Source: Symbiodinium natans (Eukaryota > Sar > Dinophyceae > Suessiales > Symbiodiniaceae). From it: DNA of 64,000 nt. Shown here piece by piece: positions 48,617-57,782 of this stretch (position 1 is its first letter; every line of letters begins with the position of its first letter). The translations under genes and the position numbers were made by a program. The stretch lies in NCBI GenBank assembly GCA_905221605.1, contig CAJNDS010000446.1:1-64000 (forward strand), read 5' to 3'. The notes under the pieces were generated by a model. That model worked only from the letters and a program-made list of their open reading frames with translations, was not told the origin of the DNA and made no database searches.

Positions 48617-49255
48617 GAAGCCGTTTCAAATGTTAGGGAGACAGACAAAAACAAGACCTGAATGAGTTTTTGCGTACACAGAAACGTCACAAACGCTGTG
48701 AGTGCTGGCAAGTCCTCGGTAGCAGTCAGAAGCACGAAAGAATGGCGACGTTGACTGCCAGCCTTAAAGAAGCCTTACAAGCTGCCGCGCAATTGCGCCC
48801 GTCTGCGCAAACCCTAAGTCCTGAATTCGAAGGATGCGCCAAACTAGGGGTAGTCAGCTAAAAGCTACGAGCAGGTTCTTTTTGTCGCCACCAGTACATA
48901 TGGCCGGCTCACCTTCGTTCTTCTACGCGCACGCCCATCTACCACCAAGCAAGGGAAATCCGTTGTCCTACATTCACAGACAAAAGCCTCACGCTGAAAT
49001 TCTTCATTGACACAGTGCCTATATCCCCCTTGTCAATTATTTTTCGTTTTTGTTTGTATAAAACCCAAGAGAAAAACGGATATTTTCATCAAGGTTCTAA
49101 GAGGAGTGTAGGTGCTGTCTCAGCCCGATGCGTCTCCTGCGCTCGGTGGGCCCCCTCGTATTCCGATCTGCCTCTGCCAGGGGCAGCTTCCTCCATCCTC
49201 GCAGCCTCGTTGGGGGCGCCCTCAGCCTCAACGCCCCAAACCCCCAAACCCCTAA
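48617..49255. other. unassigned unique stretch
   Basis: Plus-strand frames of 63 (48670-48861) and 87 codons (49015-49278) have no recognisable domain. No heptamers until 49255. Confidence 0.3.
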
Positions 49256-49735
49256 AGGGTTTAGGGTTTAGGGTTTAGGGTTAGGGTTACCTAAACGCCT
49301 AAACCCCCCCAAGCCCCTAAACTGTGACAAGTGCGCTCTGGGGGTAGAACCAACTGGGAGGTTCACGGATGCTCATCAGTATAGGGTTTAGGGTTTAGGG
49401 TTTAGGGTTTAGGGTTAATCAGTACCCTTAAAGATTGTTGTAACTCTAGTTACCTTGCTTCGACACCTACTTGTAAGGCACCACTCCAAACCCCAAACCC
49501 AAACCCGAAAAACCTAAACCCCTAAACCCTTGAGCCCTAAACCCTAAGCCCTGAAGGCCCCCAAACCCTAAAGCCAAAAACCCTAAATCCCTAACACCCG
49601 AAAACCCTAAACCCTAAGCCCTAAAGAGCCCAAACCCTAAACCGCCAACCCCAAACTGTATGACAGGCTCCCTTAGCTCCCAACCCGACAACCCCAAAAC
49701 CCTAAACCCTAAACCCTAAACCCTAAAGACCCCAG
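49256..49735. repeat. short TTTAGGG and CCCTAAA tracts
   Basis: TTTAGGG at 49256-49285 and 49383-49417; CCCTAAA-type units at 49480-49730. Confidence 0.8.
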
Positions 49736-49811
49736 GCTCTGTTGGATCGCGCTGTGGGTCGGCCTGGCCGTCATTCTCGTGGTGGTCAACGACGACACCT
49801 CGGCTCAGAGG
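49736..49811 (+). CDS. probable exon encoding a membrane helix
   Basis: A CCCAG acceptor before G, then LCWIALWVGLAVILVVVNDD and TSAQR. The segment is a clear hydrophobic helix of about 18 residues. The 3' end is uncertain. Confidence 0.45.
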
Positions 49812-49854
49812 GGTCGGGGTGTTGAACTCCACCAGCCCTCTTTGGAATTTGTTC

Positions 49855-49985
49855 GGGTTTAGGGGATTGTTAGGGTTTAGGGGATTGTTAGGGTTTAGGG
49901 GATTGTTAGGGTTTAGGGGATTGTTAGGGGTTGTTAGGGGTTGTTAGGGGTTGTTAGGGGTTGTTAGGGGTTGTAGGGTTTGGGG
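49855..49985. repeat. 18-bp and 10-bp TTTAGGGGATTGTTAGGG-type array
   Basis: Four 18-bp units (GTTTAGGGGATTGTTAGG) collapse into five 10-bp GGGGTTGTTA units. Confidence 0.9.
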
Positions 49986-50159
49986 GTTGTTCGGGCTTAG
50001 GGTTTAGGAGTTGTTCGGTTCAACCGTAAGCCACCCTTTTTTCCTAACCCCTGAGCCAACCTCCTCAGAACAGCACCATGCCGCACCCAGGATCTGCAAC
50101 TCTTTCAAGTGGTCCATGGTGTCTGGGGAGCGCCACCTGGCCTCCAAAACAGAGGGTTT

Positions 50160-50600
50160 AGGGCTCCAAAAGCTTGAGCCCTAAACCCTAAACCCTAAAC
50201 CCTAAACCCAAAACCCTAAGCCCTAAACCCTAAACCCTAAACCCGAAACCCGAAACCCTAAACCCTAACCTTAAAAGCCCCCAAAACCCTAAACAGAAAA
50301 CCCCAAACCCCAAACCCTAAACCCTAAACCCCAAATCCTAAACATCCCTAAGCCCCAAGCACCACAGAGCCCGATCTCTGACACCCGCACGACCCCACTA
50401 CATCCTCTGGGCGGCTTCTGTCGAGCCGAGGGTTTTAGGTACAGGGTTTAGGGGTTTAGGGGTCTAGGGGTTTAGGGTTTAGGCTTTAGGGTTTAGGGGT
50501 TAAGGGGTTTAGGGTTTTAGGGGTTTAGGGGTTTAGGGGGTTTAGGGTTTTAGGGGTTAGGGGTTTAGGGGTTTAACGGCCAACGGGTTTTAGGTTTGTT
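50160..50600. repeat. CCCTAAA tract then TTTAGGGG tract
   Basis: CCCTAAA-type units at 50177-50350; TTTAGGGG/TTTTAGGG units at 50432-50580, in the opposite orientation. Confidence 0.85.
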
Positions 50601-50740
50601 TGGTGCCTCTGGGCTTGTTGGGGTTTGCGGGTATAGGGGCTCAAGTCAAGGGTTTTGAGGCTCAAGGGTTTTCGGTGTTTAGGTGTTAGGGTGCAAAAGG
50701 GCTAGGCTTTTAGAGTTGAAGGGTTCTGTTCAAACGGGTT

Positions 50741-50808
50741 TTGGGGATTATAGTGCCACCTATTATAAGCCCCATGAAGGACTGTTCGTAGAAGGGGGAA
50801 CAGCCCAA
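50741..50808. mobile_element. MITE-like element, copy F, left end lost
   Basis: The right arm ATGAAGGACTGTTCGTAGAA and GGGGGAACAGCCCAA are clear; the left inverted arm is missing or rearranged. Confidence 0.6.
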
Positions 50809-50826
50809 GCCTTGGGTTCGTAGGAG

Positions 50827-51088
50827 CCCTAAACCCTAAACCCTAAACCCTAAACCCTAAACCCTAAACCCTAAACCCTAAACCCTAAACCCTAAACCCT
50901 AAACCCTAAACCCTAAACCCTAAACCCTAAACCCTAAACCCTAAACCCTAAACCCTAAACCCTAAACCCTAAACCCTAAACCCTAAACCCTAAACCCTAA
51001 ACCCTAAACCCTAAACCCTAAACCCTAAACCCTAAACCCTAAACCCTAAACCCTAAACCCTAAACCCTAAACCCTAAACCCTAAACCC
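50827..51088. repeat. long CCCTAAA array
   Basis: About 37 essentially perfect units, starting about 20 bp after MITE-like copy F. Confidence 0.95.
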
Positions 51089-51159
51089 AACTCTCATGCT
51101 CGAAGATCCGTGAGCCCCGGCACAAGCTCCAGAATGCCTCCAGTTTTGTTCGTCTTCCG

Positions 51160-51275
51160 GTTTAGGGTTCTAGGTTCTAGGTTCTAGGTTCTAGTTCTAG
51201 GTTCTAGGTTGTAGGTTCTAGTTTCTAGGTTCTAGGTTCTAGGTTCTAGGTTCTTTGTTCTAGGTTCTAGGGTTT
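51160..51275. repeat. 7-bp GGTTCTA array
   Basis: About fifteen GGTTCTA units, a heptamer variant with TTCTAGG instead of TTTAGGG. Confidence 0.9.
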
Positions 51276-51389
51276 CGAGTTTAGGGTTTAGGGCTACTTT
51301 TTGACAGAACGCAGGGGAACGAACATACAAAGCCCCATGGAAGGCTCTGCAGGGGCGGGGGACTTAGGGCGGGGTCCGGGTGGCCCTTG

Positions 51390-51652
51390 GTTTAGGGTTT
51401 AGGGTTTAGGGTTTAGGGTTTAGGGTTTAGGGTCCTTGTTGCACGTTTTTGTGTTTAAAGTTCTCTGAAAAGGCGCCCTCAAAAACGACAAAAGGTGCAC
51501 TGTGGATGCCTAGCTTGGCTTTTGTGGCTTTGCGGGCTTTGGGAGTTGAGGGCCCCTAAGGCTCGCCCTAAACCCTAAACCCTGAACCCTGAACCCTGAA
51601 CCCTGAACCCTGAACCCTGAACCCTGAACCCTGAACCCTGAACCCTAAGCAG
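51390..51652. repeat. TTTAGGG tract and CCCTGAA array
   Basis: TTTAGGG at 51390-51432; CCCTGAA (about ten units) at 51580-51645, which ends at the acceptor of the next exon. Confidence 0.9.
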
Positions 51653-51737
51653 GTTTGGCATCCAGAACATGGGGAGGGAGATCCACTTTGGCATCTGGAG
51701 TAAGAAGTTCGCGGAGACGCACATGCCCGTCCGCAAG
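51653..51737 (+). CDS. probable internal exon, unrecognised gene
   Basis: An AAGCAG acceptor before G, then FGIQNMGREIHFGIWSKKFA, ETHMPVRK and a GC donor. It ends in phase 0, as the exon at 52950 begins. Confidence 0.5.
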
Positions 51738-51779
51738 GCAGGGCTACGACTGGGGCCTCGCAAAGACCTCCTAAGCCCA

Positions 51780-51880
51780 GGCTTGCGGTTTAGGGTTTAG
51801 GGTTTCGGGCGTAGGGTTGAGGGTTTCGGGTGTAGGGTTTAGGGTTTAGGGTTTAGGGTTGAGGGTTTAGGGCTTTTATC
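51780..51880. repeat. TTTAGGG/TTGAGGG tract
   Basis: About ten mixed units. Confidence 0.85.
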
Positions 51881-51984
51881 ATCCGGAGCTCTAAAGAAAC
51901 CTAAAGAAGCCCTAACCAGCTCTGGAGCCACCACCCCTGTTAGCCTGGCGACGTGCCAGGTCCACGATTTGCATTGTCCGTCGT

Positions 51985-52690
51985 CCTAGGTTTAAGGGTT
52001 TAGGGTTTAAGGGTTTAGGGTTTTAGGGTTTTAGGGTTTTAGGGTTTTAGGGTTTTAGGGTTTTAGGGTATTAGGGTTTTAGGGTTTTAGGGTTTTAGGG
52101 TTTTAGGGTTTTAGGGTCTTAGGGTCTTAGGGTTTTAGGGTTTTAGGGTTTTAGGGTTTTAGGGTTCAGGGGGTTCAGGGGGTTCAGGGGGTTCAGTGGG
52201 TTCAGGGGATTCAGGGGGTTCTAGGGGTTTATAGGGTTTTAAGGTTTCATAGGGTTTTGTCGGGTTTATGTGGGTTTATAGGGTTTGCAGTTTTGATAGG
52301 GTTGATAGGGTTTAGGGGGTTTTGGGGTTTATAGGGCTTGTAGGGCTTATAGGGTTTATAGGGCTTTAGAGGTTTTATAGGGTTTATAGGGTTTATAGGC
52401 TTCGTAGGGTTTATAGGGTTTATAATAGGGCTTTACAGGGTTTTGCAAAAGGGTTTATAGGGTTTCTGGGTTTATAGGGTTTATTGGGTTTATAGGTTTC
52501 ATAGGGTTTATAGGGTTTATAGGGTTTATAGGGTTTATAGGGTTTATAGGGTTTATAGGGTTTATAGGGTTTATAGGGTTTATAGGGTTTATAGGGTTTA
52601 TAGGGTTTATAGGGTTTATAGGGTTTATAGGGTTTATGGGGTTTATGGGGTTATAGGGTTTATAGGGTTTATAGGGTTTAGGGTACTTGG
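51985..52690. repeat. 8-bp GGGTTTTA, 9-bp GGGGGTTCA and 9-bp GGGTTTATA arrays
   Basis: Three successive homogenised variants: GGGTTTTA (51985-52165), GGGGGTTCA (52165-52215) and GGGTTTATA (52330-52680, about 30 units). Confidence 0.95.
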
Positions 52691-52949
52691 GGTTTAGTCT
52701 TTTGCTTGGATTTAGGGGAGTTTAGCGTTCAGGGTTTGGCAGCATGAGTGTTCTCGGTCTCTCCCGCTCACTTTCCCGTTGCTTCCTCGTGAGTAGGCTC
52801 TGCCTGCGAGTGCTTCATGGTGCGAGACCTCTCAAACAGTTTAAAAACCCCCTGCCAACCTCGCAGTCCAGAAATCCCTTCCCCCTCAAACATTGCCCGA
52901 AAAGCCCTGAACCGTAAACCCTAAACCCTAAACCCTTAAACCTAGCAAG

Positions 52950-53033
52950 GTGAAAAATGCGAAGATGGCCTGCGAGTGGTGCCTGGCGTTCACGCCCAAA
53001 TCGGCGGGTTCGGTCATCGGCGCGCCTGCGTGA
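52950..53033 (+). CDS. probable terminal exon, unrecognised gene
   Basis: GCAAG acceptor before G, then VKNAKMACEWCLAFTPKSAG and SVIGAPA, TGA at 53031. It can join in phase to the exon at 51653-51737. Confidence 0.45.
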   Translation: MKNAKMACEWCLAFTPKSAGSVIGAPA

Positions 53034-53159
53034 GCGAGCGCGCGGGCGCGGAGTACGCCCTGTTGCTGCCTAGGTACTGTACCCCAAACGCGGATTGCCC
53101 TCTTTCCATCTAGGTTGCTGGACACCCTGGTAGGCCCTTGGGCTTTGGGCTGAGGACCT

Positions 53160-53460
53160 TGGCTTTAAACCCTAAACCCTAAACCCCAAACCCCAAACCG
53201 TCAACCCTAAACCCTAAACCCTCAACCCTCAACCCCAAACCCTAAACCCTAAGCCGTTTATCCGCTTAGGAGCCTAGGTCAGGAACTTGTTTTCAAGGCC
53301 TTAGAAGGGCCAACCTGGCAAAAATGCCACACGGCACCACGCACCTTGGTGACCACCGTTCAAAGTGCCCCCTAAACCCTAAACCCTAAGCCCTGAACCC
53401 TAAACCCTAAACCCTAAACCCTAAACCCTAAACCCTAAATCCTATACCCTAAGCCCTAGA
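53160..53460. repeat. CCCTAAA/CCCCAAA tracts
   Basis: Units at 53165-53255 and 53370-53458 with unique sequence between. Confidence 0.85.
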
Positions 53461-53564
53461 GCTTTCAGAGCGCAAGCCCAAAAATAGCCCGCAGAAGACA
53501 CGCAAGATCCCAGAGGGGGAGAACCGGGGCCGGGGAAGAGCTTGGGCTCTCCGACGAGCTGGGG

Positions 53565-54045
53565 TTTCTTGGGTTTAGGGTTTAGGGCTTGGGGTTTCGG
53601 GTTTAGGGTTTGGGGTTTAGGGTTTAGGGTTTGGGGTTTAGGGTTTGGGGTTTAGGGTTTAGGAGGGCTATCACCTTTTTCCAGCAGACACAAACTGGCA
53701 CAACAAACATGTTATGACGAGCCGCTGCCAAGAGAAGAAGGAAGTGTTTGTGCACGAGCGTCTCAGAAGCCGCCCTACATTGCTCATCGGGGGGGGGGGG
53801 GTTAGGGTTCGGGTTTGGGGTTTGGGGTTTGAGTTTAGGGTTTAGGGTTTAGGGTTTAGGGTTTGGGGTTTAAGGTTTCTGGTTTAGGGTTTAGGGTTTA
53901 GGGTTTGGGGTTTAGGGTTTAGGGTTTAGGGTTCATGTTTGCAGCAAGAAGCAAACACTTCGAGTCTCCTGGGCCCCAAAAGCAGAAAGGGGGTTTAGGG
54001 TTTAGGGTTTAGGGTTTAGGGTTTAGGGTTTAGGGTTTAGGGGCA
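53565..54045. repeat. TTTAGGG/TTTGGGG tracts around an open island
   Basis: Tracts at 53570-53663, 53800-53937 and 53993-54042. Between them, 53663-53790 reads EGYHLFPADTNWHNKHVMTS and on to KKEVFVHERLRSRPTLLIG in one plus frame; no family recognised. Confidence 0.6.
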
Positions 54046-54198
54046 GCCTTCAGAGCTCACACGAAATCTGTAAGCGGCTGCATGGGAAAGCCCCTGGATG
54101 CCAGCAGTTTCGGAAGAACCTCTTGTAAAGCTGGCTGTTTGGACTCCTGGTGTTTTGTTCAGGGTTTAGGGTTTAGGGTTTAGGGTTTAGGGTTTAGG

Positions 54199-54342
54199 GT
54201 CCCTGACTCCGCAAAAACCACCAACGACGACACGAATCACATGCGGGAAGGTCTTCTTAGGAGATGTTTCTTTGTTGTCGTCCAGAAAGATGTGCCGCCT
54301 GATCTGGGTTTGGAAATGTGCAAGGATTTGGGGACGGGGTGA
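54199..54342 (+). other. open exon-like stretch ending in a stop
   Basis: 47 codons to TGA 54340, reading GLLRRCFFVVVQKDVPPDLG and LEMCKDLGTG after a TTTAGGG tract. No acceptor is obvious and no family is recognised. Confidence 0.3.
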
Positions 54343-54377
54343 GTGGACCCGAAACCCCAAACACTAAGCAAGTCACT

Positions 54378-54720
54378 ACACCCTAAACCCTAAACCCTAA
54401 ACCCTAAACCCTAAACCCTAAACCCTAAACCCTAAACCCTAAACCCTAAACCCTAAACCCTAAACCCTAAACCCTAAACCCTAAACCCTAAACCCTAAAC
54501 CCTAAACCCTAAACCCTAAACACTAAAACCCTAAACCCTAAACCCTAAACCCTAAACCCTAAACCCTAAACCCTAAACCCTAAACCCTAAACCCTAAACC
54601 CTAAACCCTAACCCTAGACCCTGAACCCTGAACCCTATAAACCCTAAACCCCAAACCCCAAACCCTAAACCCTAAACCCTAGAATCCTAAACCCTAAACC
54701 CTAAATCCTAAACCCTACAG
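54378..54720. repeat. longest CCCTAAA array
   Basis: About 45 units, perfect to about 54600, then degenerate (CCCTGAA, CCCCAAA, ATCCTAA). Confidence 0.95.
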
Positions 54721-54879
54721 AAAACCCTAAACCCAATGAACGGTGGGCTCCACCGTGCATCGAACTGGCACGCGAGGGCGTGCAAGCAAAAAGGGGGCCA
54801 AGTCTCGGGTTTCCTAAGCCCCGAACCCCCACACGCCCTCAAGTAACCTGAGAAATTCGTTTAGGATGTTTAGGCTTGA

Positions 54880-55022
54880 GGGTTTAGGGTTTAGGGTTTA
54901 GGGTTTAGGCTTAGGGCTTAGGGCTTAGGGTCTAGGGTTTAGGGTTTAGGGTTTAGGGTTTAGGGCTTAGGGCTTAGGGCTTAGGGTCTAGGGTTTAGGG
55001 TTTAGGGTTTAGGGTTTAGGGC
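54880..55022. repeat. TTTAGGG/CTTAGGG array with higher-order repeat
   Basis: A block of TTTAGGG, CTTAGGG and TCTAGGG units at 54885-54950 is repeated almost exactly at 54950-55020, a higher-order duplication of about 63 bp. Confidence 0.85.
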
Positions 55023-55041
55023 ACAGCCCCAGAGAACAAGA

Positions 55042-55146
55042 ATGCCCTTCGAGAAGGTTCCGATTGCTACGTCGTGCATCCCACAGATCTTCTCGCATCC
55101 CTCCCTCGACCATGAATCCCGAAGCTTAGAACTCTTTTCACCGTGA
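55042..55146 (+). other. small open frame, 34 codons
   Basis: MPFEKVPIATSCIPQIFSHP onwards to a TGA between two arrays. It could be a terminal exon or chance. Confidence 0.2.
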
Positions 55147-55256
55147 ACCCTAAACCCTAAACCCTAAACCCTAAACCCTAAACCCTAAACCCTAAACCCT
55201 AAACCCTAAACCCTAAACCCTAAACCCTAAACCCTAAACCCTAAAACCCTAAACCC
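55147..55256. repeat. CCCTAAA array
   Basis: About fifteen units. Confidence 0.95.
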
Positions 55257-55269
55257 TCTCTTACTATGT

Positions 55270-55970
55270 ATATTTAAACCCTAATGACCTTCGTGACCAT
55301 GTTGTTTTTTTTTCTGGGCCCTAAACCCTGACCCCCTTCGTGACCAAATGGTTTTTTTTCCTGGGCCGTGCCTCCAAAAACACCCCAAATGAGGGGGACC
55401 CCAGGATCGGCCCGGGTCCCAGTTCAAAATGCGATTTTTTAGTACTGAAATCGACGCTTCTGGGTGGGCTCTCGTTTTCTGGATTTTTGATCAAAACCGA
55501 GCCTTTGGGCCCTAAACCCTGACCCCCTTCGTGACCAAATGGTTTTATTCCACCCGGGGCGGCCCTAAACCCTGACCCCCTTCGTGACCAAATGGTTTTT
55601 TTCCACCCCGGGGGGGCCCTAAACCCTGACCCCCTTCGTGACCAAATGGTTTTTTTCCACCCCGGGGGGCCCTAAACCCTGACCCCCTTCGTGACCAAAT
55701 GGTTTTTTTCCACCCGGGGGGGGCCTAAACCCTGACCCCCCTTCGTGACCAAATGGTTTTTTTCCACCCGGGGGGGCCCTAAACCCTGACCCCCTTCGTG
55801 ACCAAATGGTTTTTTTTCACCCGGGGGGGGCCTAAACCCTGACCCCCTTCGTGGGCAAATGGTTTTTTTCCACCCGGGGGGGGGCACTAAACCCTGACCC
55901 CCTTCGTGGGCAAATGGTTTTTTTCCACCCGTGGGGGCCCTGGATTTTTGACCAAAACCGAGCTTCACCG
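55270..55970. repeat. 54-bp satellite with telomere-like head, eight or more copies
   Basis: Units start at about 55510, 55563, 55617, 55670, 55724, 55778, 55831 and 55885 (period 53-54 bp). Each begins CCCTAAACCCTGACCCCC, then a CTTCGTGACCAAATGG segment, a T-run and a CCCGGGGG run. Older copies lie at 55275-55370. The array is flanked by direct copies of CTGGATTTTTGA-CAAAACCGAGC (about 55480 and 55940). Minus-strand Gly/Pro-rich open frames are by-products. Confidence 0.95.
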
Positions 55971-56179
55971 GCTTCAGGATGTCACGTTCTGTAAGAGGGA
56001 AAGTTTGCTTCCAAAAAGTTCGATTTTAGGTTTTGGGCGGACTTTTGAGCTATAAGCCTACTGAAAATGTATTGATTGAACTTTGTATTTTCTCAATGTT
56101 ATGGGTTTCTTGGGTGGGTGGGGTTTTTTTCCAACGCTTGACAAGCTGCTTGACTAGTGAAGGCTTGGACATGAGATGC

Positions 56180-56305
56180 TGAACCCTAAACCCTAAACCC
56201 TAAACCCTAAACCCTAAACCCTAAACCCTAAACCCTAAGAAGCTTAAACCCCAAACCCTAAACCCCAAACCCCAAACCCCCAAACCCTAACCCTAAACCC
56301 CGAGG
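56180..56305. repeat. CCCTAAA/CCCCAAA array
   Basis: About seventeen units, the last heptamer array before the copia element. Confidence 0.95.
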
Positions 56306-56589
56306 CCTGAGCTTCTTTTTTAAGAGGGCTAGAAGAAGAATCCCTTATGAAAGACACGTTTTTCCCTGATCCCAGGTAACCTACTTCCCGTGAAGCGGCG
56401 ACGCTCCGGGACGAGGGCAAAGGGACAGGAGAGGGATGGGGGTGGATCTTCTAGAAGGCACCCACATGATGTTGCTGCAGTCTTCTGTTGTTCTGTAGTC
56501 TACTCGCTTTAGAAGTATAGTGCAAAGCACTCTTTCTTTGTAGGCCTCAGACTCTGTAAAGTATGAAGCATGACTTCGCCAAACAACTG
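56306..56589. other. 5' flank of the copia element
   Basis: Unique sequence; may include LTR material, but no LTR partner is visible because the window ends within the element. Confidence 0.4.
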
Positions 56590-56601
56590 TTTTGGCTCAA
56601 G
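56590..56601 (+). other. possible relic of the dinoflagellate spliced leader
   Basis: TTTTGGCTCAAG is identical to the last 12 nt of the conserved dinoflagellate spliced leader (known from the literature). It lies 85 nt upstream of the first ORF of the copia element. Upstream bases (AACTG) do not continue the match. Confidence 0.5.
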
Positions 56602-56686
56602 TGCCCGCGTAGCTTAAAAGAAGAGCTCAGGGTAGTTTGTTGGTCTCACATTTTGAAAGCTCATAGCTGACTTCATTTGTTCTGTT

Positions 56687-57763
56687 TTGGGCTTGTGGAG
56701 GTTCGAAAGCTATATACCTCCAACTTCGATTGGTTATCAGCCCGTATTAGTCTCTCCAGAGTCCCTTTGGCTGGGCTGTGCAACTGTTGCCAAAACGTCC
56801 GACGACGATCATTGTCCGCCTGACATTGAGAAGTGGCTTTGGCTTTCCATTCGTTGGAAACGTGGCGGGAAGCGTGGATTGACTCAGAAAGAAGGCTACG
56901 TAAGACGCATACTTTCAGGCGAGGACCCTTGGCCGGATAACGTACCTCGTACAGATCCTTCTCTACAGCCTTTGGAGGCAGAGGAAGAAAGCAGGCCAGA
57001 GGATCCTGAACAGCCTGAGGTCGCGGAGGAGCCTTTGTTGCCTCGCCCAGGGTTTGTTCCCATCGACCTAGAAGAGTCCGAGTCCGAAGAGGCAAGGTCG
57101 AGATCTCCTACCCCTTTGCCCCCACCAGCGGCGAAAGGAAGGGCAAGACCACCGTTTCCCCCGCAGCCGCTCCGGCCCATATTTGTGTATCTGCCGGAAC
57201 AGGTTCGTGTTTTTGGATATTCAGGACGTTGGGTGGAAGAGAGTCGTGTGTTAAGGCCGACGCTCTCGGAAGCAGGGACACTCTTCATCGACTTTCACCA
57301 GTGCCTGAATAGATCTGCGTCTCGACCCTGGCCGCGGGATCGCTGTGAGCTTCCTTTTGAATCCGTCCTTTTTTTGCGTGAGTGCCATCGAGCATTTGAG
57401 GGCATCAAGATTTATCTTATCTCTCACTTGAACGCCAACTCTACATTGCAAAATTTGTTGCATTCCCTTGACACCACGCAGGGCTCCGAGGAACTGCTGG
57501 AGAAGATCTTAATCACTCCAAGCAAGACGGGCTACAACGGTAAGATCGCTACAATCAGGTCTTTGGCTCCCTTGGCCTCCTCTTTCTTGGTGGACGATCA
57601 CTGCCCCACCATTGTTGAGGCGAACTCCGAAGGGTGTCCAAGCTGTTATATCTACGTTCCACGCCGTCCAGAGTGGCCTCCTGAAGGGGTTCCTTGGAGA
57701 AACTTCCTGCACGAAGCAATAGAGGACATCAAGGCCGAGAAAAGAAACCCCACCTTAAGGTAG
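56687..57763 (+). CDS. HAD-like protein upstream of copia gag
   Basis: The product is 358 residues, complete. Residues 1-160 are acidic and Pro-rich linker (EEESRPEDPEQPEVAEE; SRSPTPLPPP). Residues about 195-335 look like the HAD phosphatase fold: LFIDFHQCLN (nucleophile-type Asp202, with His204 where HADs usually have Asp), YLISHLN (motif II Ser246), TPSKTGYNGK (motif III Lys286) and SSFLVDDHCP (motif IV Asp303-Asp304). The Asp-to-His change makes catalysis uncertain. It ends 19 nt before gag and probably shares its transcript. It has no standard role in copia elements; it may be a captured gene. Confidence 0.6.
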   Translation: MGLWRFESYIPPTSIGYQPVLVSPESLWLGCATVAKTSDDDHCPPDIEKWLWLSIRWKRGGKRGLTQKEGYVRRILSGEDPWPDNVPRTDPSLQPLEAEEESRPEDPEQPEVAEEPLLPRPGFVPIDLEESESEEARSRSPTPLPPPAAKGRARPPFPPQPLRPIFVYLPEQVRVFGYSGRWVEESRVLRPTLSEAGTLFIDFHQCLNRSASRPWPRDRCELPFESVLFLRECHRAFEGIKIYLISHLNANSTLQNLLHSLDTTQGSEELLEKILITPSKTGYNGKIATIRSLAPLASSFLVDDHCPTIVEANSEGCPSCYIYVPRRPEWPPEGVPWRNFLHEAIEDIKAEKRNPTLR

Positions 57764-57782
57764 GAAGTGAAAGGCTTTCAAG

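Noticed and set aside
54378-54720. Chromosome-end telomere
   Set aside because: Unique sequence and genes lie on both sides, and arrays occur in both orientations throughout.
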